A stretch of 64,000 bases of DNA from Candidatus Leptofilum proximum (GTDB lineage: Bacteria; Chloroflexota; Anaerolineae; Promineifilales; Promineifilaceae): assembly GCA_016710325.1 (NCBI GenBank), contig JADJXK010000002.1, positions 868,001 through 932,000 on the forward strand, in the 5' to 3' direction. Shown here piece after piece: positions 58,267 to 64,000 of the stretch. The notes beneath the pieces were generated by a model. That model had not been told where the DNA came from. It ran no database searches and was given only the letters and a program-made list of their open reading frames with translations. A program made the position numbers and the translations under genes. The stretch's first letter is position 1, and each line of letters starts with the position of its first letter.

Positions 58267-61200
58267 TTAATTTACGTCGCGGGCGCAGCGGAAGCCGGTG
58301 CCCCAGTGGGTGTTATCGTTTGGGTTTCGGGGAACTGGCGGGAGAGCCAGTCGGGTGGTGGTGGTGATTTCAGTGGCGCTGCTGGCCCAGGAGCCGCCGC
58401 GCAGCACTTTTTCACCGCTCGTCTCGTCGTCATTGAAGCCATTAGCGGGTAACGGCTGATTGTAAAAGTCTTCATCGTACCAATCTTGCACCCATTCGGC
58501 AGCGCCGCCAGCCATGCCATAAACGCCAAACGGACTGGCACCATTAGGCAAGCTATCTACCCGAACGAAGGCTCGACCAAAGAAAACGGTCTCGGATTGT
58601 TCTGTATTGTAGAAGATGGCCGTATCATACAAAATCGGTGCCGTATTACCCCAGGGATAGGAACGGCCGTCTGTCCCTCGGGCCGCATATTCCCATTCCG
58701 CCTCAGTTGGCAGCCGCGCCCCAACCGACTCACAATAAGCAACCGCACCGTGCCAGGTAATCCAGGTGGCGGGAAAGCGGGCCGTACCGGGGCTGGGTTC
58801 ATATACCCCCAAATTATTCAAAATATTAGACGTAATGGCCGCTACGCGCGTGATGGCGCAGTTGAAGCCGTTGCAGGCCTGGGCGTTACTCCCCAAGCGG
58901 TTTAGAAAATCGGCGAACTGCTGCACCGTCACTTCATATTGGTCCAGGTAAAAGCTATCTACCGACACCTGCCGCACCGGGCTGTTGTTGGCATTTTCCC
59001 CGGCTGTGGCATCGCCCATGTTAAACGTACCGCCGGTGATATACAGCATCGGCATATTGTCCTGCCCGCGAATGTAGCTGTTGAGCTGGGCTTGCAAGGC
59101 CAGCTGGGCCGGATCTGGCGTGGCAGTCGGCTGGTTGGGCACACTCGCCGAGGGGGTGTTGGTGGCCTCCCGGGCCAGAATGGTCGCCTGAGCCGCCACG
59201 GTAGCCAGCTGGGCCTCGGACGTAGCTGCCTGGACGGTGGCCTCTTCCTGGCTGGCCACTTCGGCTCGCTCGGCTACCAACGTCTGGTTAACGGCTACTT
59301 CGGCCGTGGCAACGGCATTGTCTGAGGTGGCCATCGCCTGGACGGTAGCCGCTTGTAGGGCATCGGTTGTGCTCACTATGGCCAGGCGGTCGGCGGCAAC
59401 GGCCGTTTCCCTTGCTTCCACACTGGCTCTCGTCGCCTCCTGGGCCACTTCCTCACGCTCCTGGGCCACGTCCTGCAGGTAGATCAGGCTGACGGCCCCA
59501 CTGATCACCAGCAGCAAAATCACGATCAACGCATAGTTAAAGTTACGCGCGCGGCGAGCGGCCTGCGCCTCCGCTTCGGCCCGCTGCCGCTGCTCTTCAG
59601 CCAGGCGCTGTGCCTGTTCCAGTTCACGCTGCTGCTGCGCCTGCTTTTCTTCGATTTCCAGCTGCTCCGCCGCTTTGCTGGCGTTGATGTATTCCTGTTC
59701 CAGGGCATTAAGCTCTTCAAACAGCAGGGCTTCTTGCAGCTGCTTGCCACGCAGCAGCGCACCCGGATCCCGGCCGCGTGTGTCCCAATCCTCCGCCTGG
59801 GCGGTGAAACGCAGCCGCTGGCGCAGCACCACACGCTCATCTTCCAGCCACTCCACCAAGCGCGGCCAGTTGCGCACCAATGCTTCGTGGGCTACTTCAA
59901 ACTGATCGTCTTTTGCTTCGGGACCATCAGTCTGGCGCAGCAGGCGCGCTTCCACCAGCTTGCGCAGCACGCGATTGATGCGGTCATTGGCTTCGCCGGA
60001 TTGGTAGAGCGAACGCCGTGTGGCGCGGCCGCGGGTGAACTCCACGCCGGTGCCGGGACGCACCAGGCGCAGCATAATGCGCTTGGCGGTGGCCTGTTCT
60101 TCGGGCAGCAGGCCGTTGTAGAGAGAATCGGCCGTATGAGCCAGCGCTTGCATCACGCCACCGAGGCGACGATAAGCGTCCCAGGTGATGCGGTTGCGCT
60201 CGCGGTCATCCCACAGCTGCAGCAGGGCAAATTGCAGCAGGGGCAAGGCGGCCGGTTCACCCACAATTTCGCGCACCAGGGCATCGATCAGGCCATCTTC
60301 AAACTTCAGGCCGATTGCCTGGGCGGGCTGCTCGATGGCGGCGTGCAGTTCGCTGGCGTTCATAGCCGTCACGCGCACCAGCCCCTGCTCATAGAGCGAT
60401 TGGAACAGGGGGACTTTGTTGAGGTAGCTCTCGTAATCGACGCGCATTGTCAGGATGACCAGGTGACGCGCGTCGCGGGCATTCACCAGGCCCAGCAGGT
60501 TGTCGATGAAGGCATCACGCTCACGGTCGTCATGGCACAGGGTAAACGTTTCTTCAAACTGGTCGATGGTAAGCACGGCCGGTTGGTTGGTATCTTCGCG
60601 GATAAGTTTGGCCAGGTGTTCGGAATCGTTGAGGAAGGCTTCGTAGTTAGTAGTGATCCAGGTGGCCGCGTCCGCAACTTCGGGCTTCAGCAGGCGGGCC
60701 AGCTGGGCCAACGGGGCGGAACCGGGTACGATGGGCGAATAGTAGTGCCACGTTTCGCTGCCGGGCAGGGCGCCCTCGTGCAGGCGAGGCAGCAGTCCGG
60801 CCAACACCGCCGACGATTTGCCGCTGCCGGAAGGGCCAACGGCCGTTACCAACCGGCTCACTAACACCTGGTCCAGCAGTTCACGGACGAGCTGTTCACG
60901 ACCGTAAAACAGGTGCTTGTTGTCCTCGCCAAATGAATCCAGGCCCACATAAGGGCAGCGCGAATCGGGTATCTCCGGCTGGCTGGTGGCGTCGAACTCC
61001 AGCAGCACGGCTTCTGGCGTCTCTTTGCCCGCGTGAAACAGCTGGTTGTGCCAGTAGTCGAGCAGGCTCTGCGCCGCTTCCCGGTCTTCGGTGTTGTCGA
61101 TGTGCGCCCCGGCTGCTTCACCGCGATGCAAGAAATCGGTCACTTCAGCCCAAAAGTGGTCTTCACTGGCGCCATCCTTGGCGGCGCGACGCTGCTTGAG

Positions 61201-61281
61201 CAGATCACGGTGCGCATCCCGCAGCGAGGTGAAAGACATGAAGGGGACAAATTCTTCGGAGGTCGTATCTGTCTGGCTCAT
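58267..61281 (-). CDS. nSTAND1 ATPase with membrane helix and C-terminal formylglycine-generating-enzyme-like (FGE) domain
   Basis: This 1004-aa protein starts with a helical domain (residues 15-85, ending AAQSLLDYWHNQLFHAG) seen in front of novel STAND ATPases. The nSTAND1 ATPase follows (CPYVGLDSFGEDNKHLFYGR; P-loop GPSGSGKSS at 149-157; Walker B VLTIDQFEE at 236). Then come a winged-helix region, a coiled coil (530-580), one membrane helix (581-602) and an Ala/Thr-rich spacer. The FGE-like domain is at 743-1004 (RLPTEAEWEYAA; VLRGGSWASS; GFRCARDV). WD40 repeats usual in such proteins are replaced by FGE. The ATG overlaps the upstream gene's stop (ATGA). Predicted signalling ATPase of a conflict system. 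Confidence 0.88.
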   Translation of the reverse strand: MSQTDTTSEEFVPFMSFTSLRDAHRDLLKQRRAAKDGASEDHFWAEVTDFLHRGEAAGAHIDNTEDREAAQSLLDYWHNQLFHAGKETPEAVLLEFDATSQPEIPDSRCPYVGLDSFGEDNKHLFYGREQLVRELLDQVLVSRLVTAVGPSGSGKSSAVLAGLLPRLHEGALPGSETWHYYSPIVPGSAPLAQLARLLKPEVADAATWITTNYEAFLNDSEHLAKLIREDTNQPAVLTIDQFEETFTLCHDDRERDAFIDNLLGLVNARDARHLVILTMRVDYESYLNKVPLFQSLYEQGLVRVTAMNASELHAAIEQPAQAIGLKFEDGLIDALVREIVGEPAALPLLQFALLQLWDDRERNRITWDAYRRLGGVMQALAHTADSLYNGLLPEEQATAKRIMLRLVRPGTGVEFTRGRATRRSLYQSGEANDRINRVLRKLVEARLLRQTDGPEAKDDQFEVAHEALVRNWPRLVEWLEDERVVLRQRLRFTAQAEDWDTRGRDPGALLRGKQLQEALLFEELNALEQEYINASKAAEQLEIEEKQAQQQRELEQAQRLAEEQRQRAEAEAQAARRARNFNYALIVILLLVISGAVSLIYLQDVAQEREEVAQEATRASVEARETAVAADRLAIVSTTDALQAATVQAMATSDNAVATAEVAVNQTLVAERAEVASQEEATVQAATSEAQLATVAAQATILAREATNTPSASVPNQPTATPDPAQLALQAQLNSYIRGQDNMPMLYITGGTFNMGDATAGENANNSPVRQVSVDSFYLDQYEVTVQQFADFLNRLGSNAQACNGFNCAITRVAAITSNILNNLGVYEPSPGTARFPATWITWHGAVAYCESVGARLPTEAEWEYAARGTDGRSYPWGNTAPILYDTAIFYNTEQSETVFFGRAFVRVDSLPNGASPFGVYGMAGGAAEWVQDWYDEDFYNQPLPANGFNDDETSGEKVLRGGSWASSATEITTTTRLALPPVPRNPNDNTHWGTGFRCARDVN

Positions 61282-62615
61282 TTGTTAAACTGCCTCAACA
61301 ATAGATCGATTTGCTCACCCACCCGCTGCAGCTCGGTACACAAGGAAAGCAATTCCAGATCCACTTCACGAAAACGGTGGCCAACGTAGGTGTGGTAGCG
61401 CATAAACAGGCGGCGCACCTTGGAGATGAGCTGCTGGTCAATGGCAGGTTCCAGTTCGACCATGACCTTGCCCAGGTTGACGGCCCATTCCTTATCTTTG
61501 TGCGCTTCGATGCGCTCCTGGGTCATCGGCTCCAGGTCATACCAGGCGTCGGCCAGTTCGTCGATGTTGTTTTGCGAAACGGCCGATTTCACCCGGCGAA
61601 CCTCATCATCAATGTTTTGCCAGGCGTTGTGTTCCCGCACCAGCTCCTTGAGCCGCTCGTCCAGCCCCGCCAGGGCGGAACGGCCACTTTTCACTTCTTC
61701 CACCATATTGGCCATGGCCACATCGGCCTCGGCCAGGCTGGTGCTGATGGTGGTGATCGCTTTTTCCAGGTTATCCAGGCGCAGAGCGCTGGCCACCGCC
61801 ACCAGTTGGGCATTGATGCGCGTGGGGTGCCGGTTCAGCACGCGGTAGAGCAGGGTTACACCGTCGTCCAGCGCCTGGAGATCGTCGGCAGCTACGGCCG
61901 TTTGCAGCCGCTCTTTCACCGTTTCCAGTTGGGACGCCCAGCGCACATCGCCCCCGGCAAACGTCTGGCTCTTGGACAGGGTGACAATGTCTGTAATCTT
62001 GGTTTGCAGCTCCGGCTCGGCAATGGCAATGTCTTCCCAGGCCATGTCGTCAGCGGGCAGCCGCTTCTGGTCGCGGTAGATCAAGTCGTACTGCGTTTCC
62101 AGAATCTGAAACAGATCGTGGATCTGTTTGTAATCGTTCATCTGGTCGATTTGTTGGGAGGCGGTTTGGAAATCGGTCTGGAAGGTGATAACGGCCGTGC
62201 GCACATCTTCACGGGTCAGCATGCGCACAATGGCACCAAAGCTCTTGCTGGCGATCATCGTGTTGGACTTATCTTGCTGCGGCAGCACATCGGCCGTGTG
62301 GATTTCAATGCGGGCATCACTGGGATCTTCATCCACAATTTCTACGATAATGGCTTCGATGTCCACGCTGGGGCGCAGTTCGCGGAAGGCAGCCACCAGC
62401 ACATTAATTCGCTTGCGGCGATCAAAATGGATGATCAGCTCACGCGCTTTATCTTTTTTGACGGTACCAGGGAGGTTCTCAAAATCGAGCTGCAAATCAA
62501 AACACAAATCACGCAGATCGTCTTCGCTGAACGAGTCGTTGATGGCGCGGAGCAATTTACGAAGATCGACTGGCTTTTCTTGCCCATTCTCTACGGATTC
62601 TGAAACGTCTGTCAT
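61278..62615 (-). CDS. Protein with N-terminal effector-associated (death-like) adaptor domain and helical region
   Basis: This 445-aa protein begins (residues 15-85) with a conserved helical adaptor: LRKLLRAINDSFSEDDLRDL, CFDLQLDFENLPG, KARELIIHFDRRKRI, ending LRPSV. This pattern matches the effector-associated domains (EADs) that recruit effectors to STAND or protease modules in bacterial conflict systems. The other 350 residues are helical, with coiled-coil propensity, and of unknown family. Its stop overlaps the nSTAND-FGE start by four bases, so the two are one operon and probably partners: adaptor plus ATPase switch. No enzymatic motif is visible. Confidence 0.8.
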   Translation of the reverse strand: MTDVSESVENGQEKPVDLRKLLRAINDSFSEDDLRDLCFDLQLDFENLPGTVKKDKARELIIHFDRRKRINVLVAAFRELRPSVDIEAIIVEIVDEDPSDARIEIHTADVLPQQDKSNTMIASKSFGAIVRMLTREDVRTAVITFQTDFQTASQQIDQMNDYKQIHDLFQILETQYDLIYRDQKRLPADDMAWEDIAIAEPELQTKITDIVTLSKSQTFAGGDVRWASQLETVKERLQTAVAADDLQALDDGVTLLYRVLNRHPTRINAQLVAVASALRLDNLEKAITTISTSLAEADVAMANMVEEVKSGRSALAGLDERLKELVREHNAWQNIDDEVRRVKSAVSQNNIDELADAWYDLEPMTQERIEAHKDKEWAVNLGKVMVELEPAIDQQLISKVRRLFMRYHTYVGHRFREVDLELLSLCTELQRVGEQIDLLLRQFNK

Positions 62616-62833
62616 TTTTATTTGTTACTGCGACTATTCGTTACTGCACTTGATTAAAAGAGCTTACGGTAGGTTTGTCTTCCCAGCCAGATTATATGTT
62701 AAGCAGACAGTTTTGCACAACGCATAAAAACGGCCGTTCCTGCCTACGAGTGGTAAACAAGAACGGCCGTCTGGATGCTTCAACCCCTCAACAGAAATTT
62801 GGCTCTTTGGGAATTCAGGGGAGTTTACAGCCT

Positions 62834-62894
62834 GTGAAACGTAAAACGTGAAACGTGACCAGAGATCCATCACGTTTCACGCTTCACGTTTCAC
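62834..62894. repeat. Intergenic inverted repeat, 'gtgaaacgtgaaacgtg' family
   Basis: Arms 62834-62858 and 62870-62894 (GTGAAACGTAAAACGTGAAA core) pair with two mismatches. Same unit as the inner repeat at 14609-14651. The 340-base gap 62616-62955 also contains two ACGGCCGT octamers in a spaced inverted arrangement (about 62730 and 62764) and no gene. Confidence 0.8.
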
Positions 62895-62955
62895 GCCTCA
62901 CGGATTGCCAACCCCTGAATTTGCTGAAGACCCGTTTTTCACTGTAACGGATTCA

Positions 62956-64000
62956 TTATGCGGGATTGGCTCCACCACCCTCCTGCGACAAAATCAGGAC
63001 GCTGTACGGCCCGATGCTGAGGGTACCGTTGTACGCAAAATCATCGTATTCGCCGGGAACGGCCGTTACCGTGGGCACATAATGACCGGTAAAGCTGGGA
63101 TGGTACGCGCGCAGATCGCTGTTGAGCCGCACCAGCCATTTACCCGCATGAGGCAAACCCAGCCTGTACTGCGTCAACACCCGGTTGGCGAAGTTGGCCA
63201 CCACGATCACATCATCGCCGGGACCGCCAGCGTGCCAACGGTGGAAAGCAATCAGTTTGGCGGCGTCGTTGGCGTGGAAAACATTGATCGACTGCCCGCT
63301 CAGGCCGCGCGTATGCCCGGCCTGGTTGCGCCGCAGGCTGATGAGATGGCGATACAGGGCCACCATGCCGCTGTTTTGCTGGGCCTTTTGCCAGTCGAGC
63401 GGCCGTTTGTCGTCAAACCAGCCGTCTTCCAAAAACTCTTGCCCCTGGAAGAGCATGGGCACACCAGGTGCGGTGAAGACCAGGGCAGCCCCTAAAGCAG
63501 CGCGTTTGGCCGCCAGCGCGTCGCTGCCGTCGGCCACAGCCACCTCATGCACCACCCGCGCCTTGCCGTTGGCCACCTCGTCGTGTGACTCCGTGTAGAT
63601 GACCCGGCTGAACGCATCAGCGCCGTAGCGGAACATCAGGGCATCGCGCACGGCCAGCATGTCGCGCTCCTCGTCACGCGGCGAGATGATCGCCTGGCGG
63701 ATGGGATGGACAAACTGACTGTCCCACTGGGTGTTGAAGCCTGCTCCCCCCGCTTTAATCGGTTCGGTGAGCCACTTGTTGGCCTGCAAGTCCTCGGCAA
63801 TGCGAAAGTGGCGCGGGTTGTGGTGCTGCATCTCGCCGTTGATGGCCTGCATCAGCGCCCACCCTTCGGGAATGTTGGCCCCAGGATCACCATCGTGGCC
63901 GTGAGCGTTGCGAATGTAGGAGGTGGCGTCCCAGCGCAGGCCATCGATCTGGTATTCGTCCAGCCACATGCGCACGTTGTCGCGAATGTAGCGGCGCACT
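62956..64000 (-). CDS. glgB: 1,4-alpha-glucan branching enzyme, C-terminal part (cut by window edge)
   Basis: The visible 347 residues are the C-terminal half of a GH13 glycogen branching enzyme. They show the nucleophile region VRMWLDEYQIDGLRWDATSY, the acid/base in HFRIAEDLQ, the third carboxylate in YTESHDEVANGK, VPMLFQGQEFLEDGWFDDKRPLDW, and the terminal all-beta domain. It makes alpha-1,6 branches in glycogen. The gene continues beyond the right edge, so the start is not in this window. The GTG-like codon at the edge is internal. Confidence 0.92.
   Translation of the reverse strand, partial: VRRYIRDNVRMWLDEYQIDGLRWDATSYIRNAHGHDGDPGANIPEGWALMQAINGEMQHHNPRHFRIAEDLQANKWLTEPIKAGGAGFNTQWDSQFVHPIRQAIISPRDEERDMLAVRDALMFRYGADAFSRVIYTESHDEVANGKARVVHEVAVADGSDALAAKRAALGAALVFTAPGVPMLFQGQEFLEDGWFDDKRPLDWQKAQQNSGMVALYRHLISLRRNQAGHTRGLSGQSINVFHANDAAKLIAFHRWHAGGPGDDVIVVANFANRVLTQYRLGLPHAGKWLVRLNSDLRAYHPSFTGHYVPTVTAVPGEYDDFAYNGTLSIGPYSVLILSQEGGGANPA

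Noticed and set aside
61311..62603. Plus-strand open frame opposite the EAD-like gene
   Set aside because: No domain; His/Gln-rich composition typical of a shadow frame.

Overview
The window is 64 kb of bacterial chromosome of moderately high G+C. It is gene-dense, with most genes on the minus strand in short runs. Gene content (Ser/Thr kinase fused to a formylglycine-generating-enzyme-like domain, STAND ATPases, paired SPFH proteins, an NAD-linked formate dehydrogenase, many dispersed palindromic intergenic repeats) suggests a filamentous, Anaerolineae-like Chloroflexota. That assignment is inference; no rRNA or definitive marker is present. Housekeeping anchors are dnaN, typA, tRNA-Val(GAC), a cold-shock protein and a glycogen branching enzyme cut by the right edge.

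Layout: 0.05-2.7 kb, split ThrE exporter, GNAT and TrmH-type methyltransferase. 2.8-5.5 kb, a low-G+C gene fusing a Cas4/RecB-like and DEDD-exonuclease-like protein to a complete IS66 transposase. 5.7-18 kb, kinase-FGE fusion, an unknown 808-aa protein, GT39 glycosyltransferase, biotin carboxylase, AAC(3)-like acetyltransferase, enoyl-CoA hydratase and a frameshifted SDR. 18.4-19.2 kb, a secreted five-repeat DxDGDG protein. 19.4-27.7 kb, a formate dehydrogenase locus (NuoEF-like fusion, FdhD, Fe-S subunit, catalytic subunit) interrupted by a toxin-antitoxin pair and small genes. 27.9-36.6 kb, metabolic genes, YggX, an ATP-grasp protein, a PfkB kinase and an operon of two SPFH proteins plus a TPR/S24-like protein. 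36.7-43.3 kb, tRNA-Val, csp, dnaN, a flavoprotein, GrpB and a U32 peptidase. 43.4-44.7 kb, an IS110 element with a candidate bridge RNA. 45.1-48.3 kb, a trypsin-STAND-TPR protein. 48.6-58.2 kb, membrane and metabolic genes, AlkD and TypA. 58.3-62.6 kb, a two-gene nSTAND-FGE plus adaptor-domain operon. 63-64 kb, glgB.

Two themes run through the window. First, the octamer ACGGCCGT (often AACGGCCGTT) is enormously over-represented, like a HIP1-type highly iterated palindrome. It recurs in genes as Thr-Ala-Val, Asn-Gly-Arg or Arg-Pro-Phe and is missing from the IS66 fusion gene. Second, intergenic regions are full of self-complementary repeat families. Several of these have entered coding sequences in frame (U32 peptidase, trypsin-STAND gene) or supply stop codons to neighbouring genes. 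The trypsin-STAND protein, the nSTAND-FGE/adaptor operon and the kinase-FGE protein resemble predicted bacterial conflict (immunity or programmed-death) systems of multicellular bacteria.
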